Positions 53,763-63,236 of a stretch of 64,000 nt of DNA are shown piece by piece (positions within the stretch are counted from its first letter, which is position 1; each line of letters starts with the position of its first letter). The translations under genes were made by a program, and so were the position numbers. This DNA comes from Treponema vincentii (GTDB lineage: Bacteria > Spirochaetota > Spirochaetia > Treponematales > Treponemataceae), in assembly GCF_010365865.1 (NCBI RefSeq), contig NZ_CP048020.1, forward strand, positions 1,302,001-1,366,000. Reading direction: 5' to 3'. The notes under the pieces are model-generated. The model searched no databases and was not told the origin of the DNA. It saw only the letters and a program-made list of their open reading frames with translations.

Positions 53763-55618
53763 ATGTCAAAAGGTTTAAAACGCGCTGCGTTTTTATGTGC
53801 GGTAATGTTGGCGCTTGTCAGCTGTGGCGGTAAGACGGAACAAAAGCAGACTGCACAGAATGGCGGGGATGATGCAGGGGATAAGACATTAAAACTGATG
53901 TTTCCGCAAATGATTGAGCGGGAAGGATCGGCTATTAATGGTGGCACCTTTGTATACGGTTTTGTATATGATACGCCGTGGAAAGGAGTGTTTAATACCT
54001 TCCTGTATCAGGATAATCCTACGTATGAGGTGATGCGTCCACGGATCGGTAAGTTTATGACCGACGGCCCCGAATCATGAAATTAAAGACGGCTACTGTA
54101 CCATGACATTCGATCGCGAGGCAAAAACGGCAACATACCACATAAACGAAAAACTTACCTGGTCGGATGGAGTGCCGGTAACGGCTGAGGATATTATTTT
54201 TTGTCTATGAATGTGTCGGACATCCTGACTATACGGGCATTCGCTATGACAGCGAGTATGAAAATGTTGTGGGTATGGTCGAGTACCACAAAGGTGAGGC
54301 GAAAACCATCTCCGGTGTAAAAAAGATAGATGATAAAACGGTAGAAGTTACCTTTAAAAATTTTTTCCCGGGCATTTTATGGGGTTCGGGACTTACTTAT
54401 GATGCGGAACCCTATCATTACCTCAAAGATATTCCGTTAACGGAAATGGCTTCTCACGACCGTGTACGGAAAACGCCGCTCTCCTGCAGCCCGTTTGTGA
54501 TCAATTCTATGGTAGAAGGTGATATAATTGAATATGTGCCCAATCCCTATTGGTACGGTAGAAAAATTGCGATCGATAAGCTCATTGTAAAACGGATTGC
54601 TCCGACCTCTGCTGCCGCGGCAATAAAAGCGGGTGAAGTTGACGCCATTCAATTCAAAGCCGATTTATACGATCAATTCGTTGAGCTTGATGATGAGGGT
54701 AAAACAATTCTTGACGAAAACGGAAAACCGAAAATGAAAATCGATAATATCGATATTGTCGGTAATATCGAAAACACTTATACATACGTCGGATTTAAAT
54801 TCGGGACGTGGAATAAAGAAAAAGAAATGTGCGAAATGTTCCCCGACGGCGGTAAATTTAAAGATAAGGCTCTGCGTCAGGCTATCGGTTATGCAATGGA
54901 TAACGATGGTATCAATGCCATCTACTACCACGGTTTGCGTGTTACGGCAAATTCGTTTATTACACCGTACCATCCCGGTTTCTACGATGTCTCACGGAAA
55001 GGTTATTCCTACGACCCTGATAAAGCAAAACAACTGCTTGACGAAGCAGGCTACAAGGATGTCGACGGGGATGGCTACCGCGAAACGCCTGACGGAAAAC
55101 CGCTTAAAATCAATTTCATGTTTATGAGCGGCAGCGATGTAGCGGCTCCGATTGCGAATTACTATATCCAAAACTGGAAAGATGTCGGTTTAAATGTCGC
55201 GCTGAATGACGGCCGGTTGATCGAATTCAATGCGTTCTATGATAAGCTGCAAGATGACGACCCGACGGTAGAGATGTATTCCGCGGCATGGGGAGTCGGA
55301 TCCAATCCCGAACCGACCGGCCTTTACGGAAAAGTTGCGCAGTTTAATTTGGAACGTTGGGTAAATGAGAAAAATGAGGAGCTTCTTGCCAAAATAACTT
55401 CCGAAGCTGCTTTTGACGAAGCATTCCGTGCTCAAGCTTATAAAGAATGGGACGAGAATATTCTTGAAGAAGCTCCTGCGATTCCGACTGCTTATCGTAT
55501 GAAATTGTATGCGGTAAACAAGCGGACAAAGAACTGGGATCAACAGTTCGTTACCGGTTGGGATTGGTGCGACCTAGCTCTGATTAACGATAAGCCTGCC
55601 GTTAATATGATGAAATAA
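53763..55618 (+). CDS. oppA: Oligopeptide-binding lipoprotein OppA, two frameshifts
   Basis: The rejoined protein has about 617 residues. It has a lipobox (MLALVSC, cysteine 20) and the SBP_bac_5 fold: KLTWSDGVPVTAEDI, then VEVTFKNFFPGIL, PNPYWYG, LRQAIGYAMD and YDPDKAKQLLDEAGYKD. The frame is broken at the C-run 54068-54071 and at the T-run 54197-54202; dropping one base from each gives continuous homology through GHPDYTGIRYDSEYE. It delivers peptides to OppBCDF at the inner membrane. The order D-F-B-C-A puts the binding protein last. Confidence 0.9.
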
Positions 55619-55649
55619 CGGTAGCCAAGTAAAAATAATGATTGGGGAT

Positions 55650-55683
55650 AACACTGGTCGGTCAAACAAAACCGATCAGTGTT
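55650..55683 (+). terminator. Terminator after oppA
   Basis: AACACTGGTCGGT and ACCGATCAGTGTT form an almost perfect stem with an 8-base loop. ATTTGCATTT follows, a modest T-rich tail. It separates the opp operon from the partner-switching module. Confidence 0.6.
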
Positions 55684-55727
55684 ATTTGCATTTAAAGTAA
55701 ATTAAAATTGTTATGAGGTTATAGCGC

Positions 55728-57200
55728 ATGATACGAAAACAGCAGGAATTTTGGGGAAAATTAGTTATTTTCACCGGTATTAGTTTGGTTTTTGCATTTT
55801 TTATGCTGGCGTTGAGTCCCCGCTTTTCATTTTTAGGGCGATTGATTTCGGCAAAAGACCTTACATTGATGGTAACTCAATACCGGATACTCCCGAATTT
55901 CAGCTTTCTTACTCGTTTCGGCTTCGCCTTTGGAATCTTTGCTATTGCTTCAATTATGGCCTCACTTGGGACTGTTTTTTTGTCTCGTAGGGTTCGGGAA
56001 AGAGTGTATAAAGAAACGGAGACTGCTCTTTTTGATACTTTTATCAATAGATTGCGCTTTTGCTATACACGTGAAAACCTTATTGAAGCTATCCAGCAAG
56101 AACTTGAATACAAGGCTGATTGTTCTGTCTTGCTCACCAATACCGATACCGATTTAGTTATATACGGCAGTACGTCTGCGTATGTTTCGGATCCTGATGT
56201 ATATGCAAAGCTGGCGCACCGATTCTCGGTCGAATGGCTTGACCACTGGGGAGAAAATATTTATTTATTGGATTCCGATATGCAGATGACCTCTGACAGA
56301 AAGAAAGCACGAGGTTTGGTTATTGCATACGGCTCTTCACGCCTTTTTATTATCTGCCGATATATCCGTTCCGTTGAGCCGGAGATTTTTTCTCAGCTTT
56401 TTAAAGAATTTAAAAATTATTTCGGACGTGAAAAAACGCTTTCTCAACTGCTCTATTATTCGGAACTCGCACAGGAGTGGCAGATGGTTGCAAACACTCA
56501 GCGTGCATTCCTGCCTCAAAAAATACCGGCACTTGACAAGTTAGAAATTGGCGTTTATTTCCGACCGTTAGTAAACGTGTCCGGCGACTATTATGATATT
56601 ATTCCCATCGATGAGGATAAGACACTTATTATTACGGGGGATGTTTCAGGAAAAGGACTTGCTGCAGCGCTCGTTATGGGGGTTGTCGTAAATACAATAC
56701 GGATTATGGAAAATAAAGAGGATTTAGCCGGCCTGATCCTTGCAATAGATAGCGCTATTAAACGTATGAGTCTCCTTGATAAATATACCGTTGTGTTTTT
56801 AGGGTTGATCGATACCAAAGCGATGAAAATACGTTATGTCAACGCTTCGATGGAAGCGCCGATGATTTTTACCCATGCTGCGGAAGGATACAAAGTAAAG
56901 CAGCTTGATTCGAATTGTTCCGTTATCGGAATCATCGACATCGATTCGGTTGATGTCGATGAAAAACCTTTATACCGTAACGATTTACTGGTTATTACAA
57001 CGGATGGAATTCCTGAAATAACGAATGAAGAGGGCGTAGAACTCGGCAGTAACGAAATTTATATTAAATCGATCAAATCTTTTGCCTCGTCGGATGCATC
57101 GACTATTGCTTCAAAGGTAGCAGATTTGGGGCTTACTTACAGTGCCTCAAAAGCGTTCCGCGATGACACTACTATTTTAGCAGTAAAATTAAAGGGATAA
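55728..57200 (+). CDS. Membrane PP2C-type serine phosphatase (RsbU/SpoIIE-like)
   Basis: The 490-residue protein has two N-terminal membrane helices (about 10-35 and 62-84), a middle sensor region, and a C-terminal SpoIIE/PP2C phosphatase domain. The metal-binding motifs are SGDYYDI, ITGDVSGKGLAAAL, ITTDGIPE and FRDDTTILAVK. Such enzymes remove phosphate from STAS anti-anti-sigma proteins. Its target is likely the STAS protein at 59449. Next gene begins 3 bases after the stop. Both phosphatases appear active by motifs. Confidence 0.85.
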   Translation: MIRKQQEFWGKLVIFTGISLVFAFFMLALSPRFSFLGRLISAKDLTLMVTQYRILPNFSFLTRFGFAFGIFAIASIMASLGTVFLSRRVRERVYKETETALFDTFINRLRFCYTRENLIEAIQQELEYKADCSVLLTNTDTDLVIYGSTSAYVSDPDVYAKLAHRFSVEWLDHWGENIYLLDSDMQMTSDRKKARGLVIAYGSSRLFIICRYIRSVEPEIFSQLFKEFKNYFGREKTLSQLLYYSELAQEWQMVANTQRAFLPQKIPALDKLEIGVYFRPLVNVSGDYYDIIPIDEDKTLIITGDVSGKGLAAALVMGVVVNTIRIMENKEDLAGLILAIDSAIKRMSLLDKYTVVFLGLIDTKAMKIRYVNASMEAPMIFTHAAEGYKVKQLDSNCSVIGIIDIDSVDVDEKPLYRNDLLVITTDGIPEITNEEGVELGSNEIYIKSIKSFASSDASTIASKVADLGLTYSASKAFRDDTTILAVKLKG

Positions 57201-57203
57201 TGT

Positions 57204-59351
57204 ATGGGTTTAATTTTCTTTACTTATTTTTTTGCCGTATCACTTTTTGTGAACTCCTCCTATCTTGCATTTCATAAATCGAACCGTATTAATGTCCTTT
57301 TAAATAAGATTACGGTACCGGCTTCTCTTGTTGCGCTTTGTATTGCCGTTTCTATTCATCTGGTTTTTTATAAACAAATCGGACTGCAGCGTATCATATC
57401 AACTGCTACCTTATTCTTTATGCTGCTTACTTCTTATCATATTGTCGATATGGCTCTTGTTCTCTCTGAATTGAAAACGTACAAGATAATGCAAAAAGTG
57501 AATACGGTAGTCCATCTCGCCGGTATCGGACTTATCGTATTCTATGTGGGTAGATTTCAATGGAACCCGCTGAAAGGTTTCTATTTTGTACAGCGCGATG
57601 TGTTTCCGGGCATGAGCGGTATTAGACTGTTTCAGTATATTTATGTATTTTTTACCTCTGCGGTTTCGATAGCAATATGTTTTATAAAAATATTTTTTGT
57701 TAAAAGTAATATCCATCGTCAACAGCTGTTTTTACATACTCTTGCCATCGGGCTTGGCCTCGCGATATGGATTGCAGAAGGCTATTATTTCTTGATGTTT
57801 TCTTGGGTGTTCGCATTTATACCGGTCGGTTATGCTGCAATGTTGGCGTTTGACAATATAATATTCTCACTGACGCGCGTATTTGATATTAAACAAATCG
57901 CTTTCGGCCTTATCCGATTTGTCCTTTTTACAGCTATCTTTGCAGGGGCTGCAGGTTTTACGACGGCACTTATTATGCAGTTTATTCATTCAGTCGGCGG
58001 CTGGATAGTTTTAATTATAGTTTCGTGTATTATTCTTTTCTTTATCCGCAGTTTTGTTTCCGGTAAGCTTGAATATGTTTTCGGTAAAACGACGGATTAC
58101 GAAGTAATGCTGGACACTGAGTTGCAAAAACTTGATTTTGGGAAAGGCCACGATACCGTGTTGGAATCTTTTCCGAAAATAATGAAACAATATATCACTT
58201 GTCAAGGGCTCGATATTCTTGTAAGTGATGAAAATATGAATTTACAGACAGTCTATTCGGATTTTGAGCATCATAATACATTGAGTGCTAACCTCGCTTG
58301 TTTTGAATATTTGCTCAGTCAAAATAATGTTGTTCTTACGAAAACGGAACTTATTGCCAATTATTTGTATGACTCTATAAGAGATGAACTGTTGGATGTC
58401 TTTGAAACAACACAGACCGAAATTCTTATCAGTATGCGGGAGGGGCAGAAACTCATCGGCTGTATCCTCCTCGCGCCAAAAACCCATAGCGCGGAATATA
58501 CCCCTTATGATATACACGTATTGTCCAATATGTATTCGTATTTCTTTTTGGTAATCTATTACCTCAGAAATATATCCAAGCAGGATATTATCGTTACGAT
58601 CGACCGTGAAGTTGAAATGTCCGACCAAATTATCGGATCCATTCAGAACTATAAGGATACACTTGAAGCACACGGATTTTCAATGGATTCTATTGCATAT
58701 TCGGCGCATCAGCTTGGCGGTGATTTTATCGACTATATTACATTGAATGAAAAGCGGACAATGTTCCTTATCGGTGATGTTTCGGGTAAGGGGTTAAGTG
58801 CAAGTATGTCGATGGTTATTTTAAAGTCGATTATTCATACCTACTTGCAGACAATCTCCGATTTTAAAGAATTGATAACAAAGGTAAACCGGTTTATAAA
58901 GGATAACTTGCCGCGTGGGACTTTCTTTGCAGGGCTTTTCGGTATTATCGACTTCCCGACTAATACGATTTATTACTTGAATTGCGGTATTCCATTGATG
59001 TCAATGTATATCAGTTCATATAAGCATGCAATCGAAATTCAAGGGGAGGGTAGAGTTCTCGGTTTTGTAAAGAATATCGCACCGTTCCTAAAGGTACGGA
59101 AAATCACCATGCACAAGGGAGATACAATTGTCTTTACGACTGACGGCCTGCTTGAAGCAACGAATCTTAAAGGTGATCGGTTTGGCAGTGATCGCGTCGG
59201 ACGAATTCTGCAGGAAAACAACGGGGCAAAGGCTTCTCAGATCGCCCGCACTATTTATAATAATCTTCTGGATTTTATTTTACGTAAAATCGATGATGAT
59301 GTTACCATATTGGTATTGAAATACAATCAACAGGGTGTTTCTAAAAACTGA
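57204..59351 (+). CDS. Polytopic sensor with SpoIIE/PP2C phosphatase domain
   Basis: The 715-residue protein begins with about nine membrane helices (1-290), similar to histidine-kinase 7TM-type sensor regions. Next is a GAF-like part (about 300-450: TELIANYLYDSIRDELLD, RKLIGC-type core) and a C-terminal phosphatase domain with LGGDFIDYI, IGDVSGKGLSASM, FTTDGLLEA and DDDVTILVLKY. It follows the first phosphatase with a 3-base gap. Two different inputs (unknown ligands) could act on the same STAS protein. Its stop lies in a hairpin element. Confidence 0.85.
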   Translation: MGLIFFTYFFAVSLFVNSSYLAFHKSNRINVLLNKITVPASLVALCIAVSIHLVFYKQIGLQRIISTATLFFMLLTSYHIVDMALVLSELKTYKIMQKVNTVVHLAGIGLIVFYVGRFQWNPLKGFYFVQRDVFPGMSGIRLFQYIYVFFTSAVSIAICFIKIFFVKSNIHRQQLFLHTLAIGLGLAIWIAEGYYFLMFSWVFAFIPVGYAAMLAFDNIIFSLTRVFDIKQIAFGLIRFVLFTAIFAGAAGFTTALIMQFIHSVGGWIVLIIVSCIILFFIRSFVSGKLEYVFGKTTDYEVMLDTELQKLDFGKGHDTVLESFPKIMKQYITCQGLDILVSDENMNLQTVYSDFEHHNTLSANLACFEYLLSQNNVVLTKTELIANYLYDSIRDELLDVFETTQTEILISMREGQKLIGCILLAPKTHSAEYTPYDIHVLSNMYSYFFLVIYYLRNISKQDIIVTIDREVEMSDQIIGSIQNYKDTLEAHGFSMDSIAYSAHQLGGDFIDYITLNEKRTMFLIGDVSGKGLSASMSMVILKSIIHTYLQTISDFKELITKVNRFIKDNLPRGTFFAGLFGIIDFPTNTIYYLNCGIPLMSMYISSYKHAIEIQGEGRVLGFVKNIAPFLKVRKITMHKGDTIVFTTDGLLEATNLKGDRFGSDRVGRILQENNGAKASQIARTIYNNLLDFILRKIDDDVTILVLKYNQQGVSKN

Positions 59352-59421
59352 TTCGCTATCCATGTCATGGATACGATAATAATTCCCTTACGGAATGAGC
59401 CGATAGGATTGCAGTCTTTAG
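59341..59421 (+). repeat. Hairpin cluster after the second phosphatase
   Basis: CTAAAAACTG (59341-59350) and CAGTCTTTAG (59412-59421) form an outer stem with one mismatch. Inside are TATCCATG-T-CATGGATA (59357-59373) and ATTCC-CTTAC-GGAAT (59382-59396). The stop codon of the phosphatase gene lies in the left arm. The STAS gene starts 28 bases later. Confidence 0.5.
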
Positions 59422-59448
59422 AAGGCCTCAATATATAGGAGTAGATTT

Positions 59449-59775
59449 ATGGATAATTTAACGATTACGGAAAAAACGAATGATGCGTTTGTATTACTGA
59501 CGGTAGCCGGTTCAATAAATTCATACACGTATCATGAATTTGAAACAAAAGTTTACAATCTTATTAAAGAACACTCAATTGTACTTGATGTGTCAAGGGT
59601 TACCAATCTATCATCGTCAGGCTTAGGGATTCTCATGGCTGCTTCTGAAGACGGGGCGGAGCTTGGTCATAAAATCTATATTTTGAATCCTTCAGAGGTT
59701 GTAAAGCTTGCGATCGCCTCTACCGGCTTTACGGAAGTGTTTCCTATCATTCACTCGCTTGATGAAGTAAAATAG
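59449..59775 (+). CDS. STAS anti-anti-sigma factor (RsbV-like)
   Basis: The 108-residue STAS protein has the phosphorylatable serine in VTNLSSSGLGILMAA, the classic switch motif. The start has a TAGGAG site. Dephosphorylated by the upstream phosphatases, it would bind the kinase at 59795 and free its target. Four genes in a row (two phosphatases, STAS, kinase) match the arrangement near T. pallidum TP0218-TP0220 as I recall it. Confidence 0.92.
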   Translation: MDNLTITEKTNDAFVLLTVAGSINSYTYHEFETKVYNLIKEHSIVLDVSRVTNLSSSGLGILMAASEDGAELGHKIYILNPSEVVKLAIASTGFTEVFPIIHSLDEVK

Positions 59776-59794
59776 GCCGATACGGTAGTAGGAC

Positions 59795-60184
59795 GTGAAC
59801 CATTTACAGGTAGGAGCCGATTTAAAAAATATCGGCTTTATTGAAGAATTTATCTCTACCTCTAAAGATATTCCCGAGAATAAGCGAGTAGCAGCGCTTA
59901 TTATATCAACAGAAGTGTTTGACAATATTGCTGAGCATGCCGCTTTTACAGGACGTAAAGAACTTCAATTAAGCATATCAAATATGTTCTTTCCGCGCCT
60001 TTGTTTTTCCTATCGCAGTACGAATTTCGACAATCTCCTGCATGCGCTCAAGGAAACAAAACCTCATTTTGATCCGAAAGCGAAGCGGTATCGAGGCTTC
60101 GGTCTATTGATGACGAAAAACATTGCTCGAAAAGTGTGCTATCGGCAAGAGCAATCTCGTTCTTATATTATCGTGTACTTATAA
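59795..60184 (+). CDS. Anti-sigma-factor serine kinase (RsbW-like HATPase)
   Basis: The 129-residue protein has a compact GHKL ATPase fold: N-box ISTEVFDNIAEHA and G-box RGFGLLMTKNIARKV. These match RsbW/SpoIIAB-type kinases that phosphorylate STAS proteins. GTG start at 59795 with GGAC just upstream is the best candidate; no ATG is available. No sigma factor gene is near, so the target is unknown. It has no membrane segment. Confidence 0.85.
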   Translation: MNHLQVGADLKNIGFIEEFISTSKDIPENKRVAALIISTEVFDNIAEHAAFTGRKELQLSISNMFFPRLCFSYRSTNFDNLLHALKETKPHFDPKAKRYRGFGLLMTKNIARKVCYRQEQSRSYIIVYL

Positions 60185-60207
60185 ACACATTGTTAAAAGT
60201 CGGTGGT

Positions 60208-60972
60208 ATGAAAAAAATACTTTGTATAATACTGTGTCTGTCATCGTTTTTTTGTATAACGGCAGCTGATCCTGCTATGGAAGCTCAGCTTCGCAACTTT
60301 GTATATCCCTCTGCTGTTCCGGCAGAGATACGGCGCCATATCGGCAATGATGCAGATGCTTTTTTAGCTGATCTGAAACAAGTTTTGGCTGCAGAAAAAG
60401 AGAACTTATTTATACTGGTTGATAAACGGCATTTGCTGCCGGATGGATATACGCCGCAAAATCTTGTAACGCTGCATACCGGCCGTGCATATATAATTAA
60501 CCGGAAGGATTTATCTCTGACAAAAACGGCGGAACAGGCGTTACAAGAAATGGCGCTTGCAGCAAAACGGGATGGTGTTACACTGGTCGTCAGCTCCTCG
60601 TACCGTTCATACACATATCAGAAAAATTTATTTGACCGCTATGTGCGGGAATCCGGTGAAAAAGAAGCGGAACGGTTTTCCGCCCGTGCGGGAACAAGTC
60701 AACACCAACTTGGGACGGTCGTCGACTTCGGTTCTATCTCCGATGACTTTGTGCAAACGCGCGCCGGCAAATGGATATTGCGTAACGCTTCAAGATACGG
60801 GTGGTCGCTTTCCTTTCCCAAAGGATACGAAGCAGTAACCGGCTATGTATGGGAGTCGTGGCACTATCGCTATATTGGCGTAGAAGCCTGTGTCTTTCAG
60901 CAAAAATGGTTCGGCGATATTCAGCAGTACATGCTTGAGTTTATAGACGCTTGGAAGAAACAAACGAGATAA
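60208..60972 (+). CDS. VanY-like D-alanyl-D-alanine carboxypeptidase
   Basis: The 254-residue exported protein has a signal peptide (ILCIILCLSSFFCITAA) and an M15B peptidase domain. Zinc ligands and catalytic residues are in STRY-like SSYRSYTYQ, SQHQLGTVVDFG (HxxGxxxD) and ESWHYRYIG (E..WH). It trims the last D-alanine of peptidoglycan stems in the periplasm. Start ATG at 60208 with GGTGGT is preferred to an upstream in-frame start that overlaps the kinase gene. Confidence 0.9.
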   Translation: MKKILCIILCLSSFFCITAADPAMEAQLRNFVYPSAVPAEIRRHIGNDADAFLADLKQVLAAEKENLFILVDKRHLLPDGYTPQNLVTLHTGRAYIINRKDLSLTKTAEQALQEMALAAKRDGVTLVVSSSYRSYTYQKNLFDRYVRESGEKEAERFSARAGTSQHQLGTVVDFGSISDDFVQTRAGKWILRNASRYGWSLSFPKGYEAVTGYVWESWHYRYIGVEACVFQQKWFGDIQQYMLEFIDAWKKQTR

Positions 60973-61054
60973 GAGGATGCCTCAAAATGATTGGGTATTC
61001 CTAAAAACTTGGAATGGATTAGCCTGTCTGCCCTGCGTACGATCACTTGAGGAT

Positions 61055-61083
61055 TTGACCAAAACGATTTTTACCTATAGAAT
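61055..61083 (+). promoter_or_regulatory. Promoter of the proline-rich lipoprotein gene
   Basis: TTGACC (61055-61060) and TAGAAT (61078-61083) have a 17-base spacer. The ATG is only 7 bases after the -10 box, and no ribosome site is present, so the transcript is probably leaderless. Confidence 0.65.
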
Positions 61084-61090
61084 AGTAGAT

Positions 61091-61858
61091 ATGAAAATAT
61101 TTCATCGATATTTATTTTTAGCTTTTATAATAAGTGTATTGGTCGGCTGTTCTGCCGCGCCGTCTTCCGTTAAAGAGGAACCTACACCGTCCGAAGAGAT
61201 CGCGGTTCCTGCGCCTCAGCCTGAACCGGTCAAAGAAGCGGAAGTGCCGGTAAAACGGGAATCCGTTAAACCCACGGTTCCTGTTAAACCGAAGCCTCCT
61301 GTTAAAACGAAGGAGCCTCCTGCGAAGGTAGAAGAACCGCCTGTAAAGGTGGAAGAACCTCCTGCGAAGGTGGAGGAGCCTCCCATGAAGCCTGAGCCGG
61401 TTAAAGAGCCTGTTGTTGAAGTTAAGCCCGAACCTGTCGAAGAAAAAAATACCGTTATTGCCGAGTTTGAAGGGGTTACCATTACAAAAGAAACCTATGA
61501 TCAAACAAAGACGGAGATGGAAAAGATTGTCGAGAAGCTTAACCGTATTACAGCGACAAAGGACTATGCTCAATGGACGACATTCTTATCGGAAGAGTAT
61601 AAACAACAATATTCCCAACCTTTGACGCTTAGAAAGGTTTCTGAAGCCTTACCGGTTAAAGGGATTAAGCTCAAATCGCTGCGTGATTACTTTATGTATG
61701 TTTTTGTTCCTTCTCGTCAGAATGTACGGGTAGACGATATTAGGTTCGTTTCCCCGACACGGGTCGATGTTATTATGAAACAGGCAAATGTTTCGCTGCT
61801 TGTCTACGGTTTGGAAAATATTAACGGCAGCTGGAAACTGATTCCGTCGAAACTGTAA
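61091..61858 (+). CDS. Proline-rich repeat lipoprotein
   Basis: The 255-residue protein has a lipobox (ISVLVGC, cysteine 19), then a low-complexity stretch (about 25-125) with repeats of KVEEPP and VKPKPP, rich in P, K, E and V. This kind of linker can cross the periplasm or peptidoglycan. The C-terminal ~130 residues (TKETYDQTKTEMEKIVEKLN, then DYFMYVFVPSRQ) form a compact domain of unknown family, probably with a role like NTF2-like or outer-membrane tethered proteins. The start at 61091 is set by the promoter and the lipoprotein signal. Confidence 0.7.
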   Translation: MKIFHRYLFLAFIISVLVGCSAAPSSVKEEPTPSEEIAVPAPQPEPVKEAEVPVKRESVKPTVPVKPKPPVKTKEPPAKVEEPPVKVEEPPAKVEEPPMKPEPVKEPVVEVKPEPVEEKNTVIAEFEGVTITKETYDQTKTEMEKIVEKLNRITATKDYAQWTTFLSEEYKQQYSQPLTLRKVSEALPVKGIKLKSLRDYFMYVFVPSRQNVRVDDIRFVSPTRVDVIMKQANVSLLVYGLENINGSWKLIPSKL

Positions 61859-61885
61859 GTCATCTTTGAGTAGGAGTTATACGCT

Positions 61886-62428
61886 ATGCGTAAAAGTATT
61901 ACTTCTGCAGTTTTTGCTGCATTAATTTGTGCAGGATGGATGATGTCCATTCCCGTCGGACCTATTCCCATTGTGCTGCAAAATGCGCTTGCAGTGCTTG
62001 CCGGCTTGCTGTTGGGGGGCCGCTGTTCGGCGGTCTTTCGGTACTGCTTTTTTTGGTTGCCGGAGCCGTCGGTCTGCCTGTTTTTTCGGGTGGTTCGGGA
62101 GGTTTTGCCGTCTTTGCGGGACCGACGGGCGGCTTTTTAGTCGGATATCTTGCCGCGGCTGTTGTCGGCGGTTGCATCATGAAACTTTACAGAGAAGAAC
62201 AGCGGTGGCCGCTTGCTTGCAGTATTATTGCGGTTGCAGGGCTTTTAAGCTTTTTTGTCTATCTACGTATTCGGTCTTCTGTGGTTTAAACATGTTCTGA
62301 ACCTCAGCTGGCAGCATACGTTTATGAAAGGGTTTGTGCCGTTTATCCTGCCCGATCTGATTAAGCTGGTTGTTGTCGTTCCGATTACGCTCAAATTGCG
62401 CCCGATTATACGGCGCTATACGGAATAA
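61886..62428 (+). CDS. bioY: Biotin ECF transporter S-component BioY, two frameshifts
   Basis: BioY binds biotin in the membrane. The joined protein has about 179-180 residues and the family motif [10 protein letters not shown] near the start, [31 protein letters not shown], then [11 protein letters not shown] and [17 protein letters not shown]. The frame breaks at the G-run 62014-62019 (two bases too many or one too few; family consensus LLLGP favours four Gs) and at the T-run 62251-62256 (one too many). It begins the bioYMN set. Confidence 0.88.
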
Positions 62429-62462
62429 CGCAGCCTCTATCGATGCTCCGACTATTATACTG

Positions 62463-63236
62463 ATGATGCCTTCCTCAGAACGCTATGAATTATTCAAGCT
62501 CACTGATGTAGCTAAATCTTTTACCGGTACCGAACGTCCGGTGCTGAACGGTATATCTTTCTCGGTATATGACGGTGATTGTGTTGTCGTATCGGGGCCG
62601 AACGGATCCGGTAAAACCGTACTGATGACGCTTATTGCCGGACTGGAAACTCCTTCCTCCGGTTCGATAGTCAGCAGCAGGAAAGACGGCGGTGAGTTGC
62701 GTATCGGACTGGTGTTTCAGGAAGCCGACGCTCAAATCCTCGGCGATACCGTCGAGGAAGATGCGCTTTTCGGTATGCGGGATAGTAAGCTGCCTAAAGA
62801 CGTCATCGCACAGCGACTGGAAACGGTGCTTGCACAGATGGGCTTGTACGAAAAGCGCCGCTCGCCCGCACGTAGTTTGTCAGGGGGCGAGAAGCGGCGG
62901 CTTGCAGTTGCCGGCATCCTGATGATGGAAGCCGATGTTATCATCTTTGACGAACCTTTTGCCAATCTCGATTTTGCAGGAGTGGTGCAGGTAACGGCAA
63001 TGATAGAGCAGCTGCAGCGTGACGGGAAAACGGTTATGGTACTTACCCATGAGCTGGAAAAAGTGCTTGCACTTGCGAACCGGCTTATCATCTTGCACAA
63101 AGGGCGTCTTGTTTATAACGCGGAACCGGAGCCTGCACTCCATAGCGGTATTCTTGAACAATACGGCATACGGAATCCTCTCTGCTCATACCGTGTATTT
63201 TCCGACCTTGTATGGAGAACCGGTGACTGTCGATAA
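62463..63236 (+). CDS. bioM: ECF transporter ATPase (BioM-like)
   Basis: The 257-residue ATPase has Walker A GPNGSGKTV, Q-loop VFQEADAQILGDTV, signature LSGGEKRRLAVAGIL, Walker B VIIFDEPFANLD and the ECF-type QADxQ pattern. It drives uptake through BioN and BioY. The start at 62463 is chosen at the first ATG pair before the conserved ELFKLTDVAKSF; no ribosome site is evident. Its end overlaps bioN by 14 bases. Confidence 0.9.
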   Translation: MMPSSERYELFKLTDVAKSFTGTERPVLNGISFSVYDGDCVVVSGPNGSGKTVLMTLIAGLETPSSGSIVSSRKDGGELRIGLVFQEADAQILGDTVEEDALFGMRDSKLPKDVIAQRLETVLAQMGLYEKRRSPARSLSGGEKRRLAVAGILMMEADVIIFDEPFANLDFAGVVQVTAMIEQLQRDGKTVMVLTHELEKVLALANRLIILHKGRLVYNAEPEPALHSGILEQYGIRNPLCSYRVFSDLVWRTGDCR

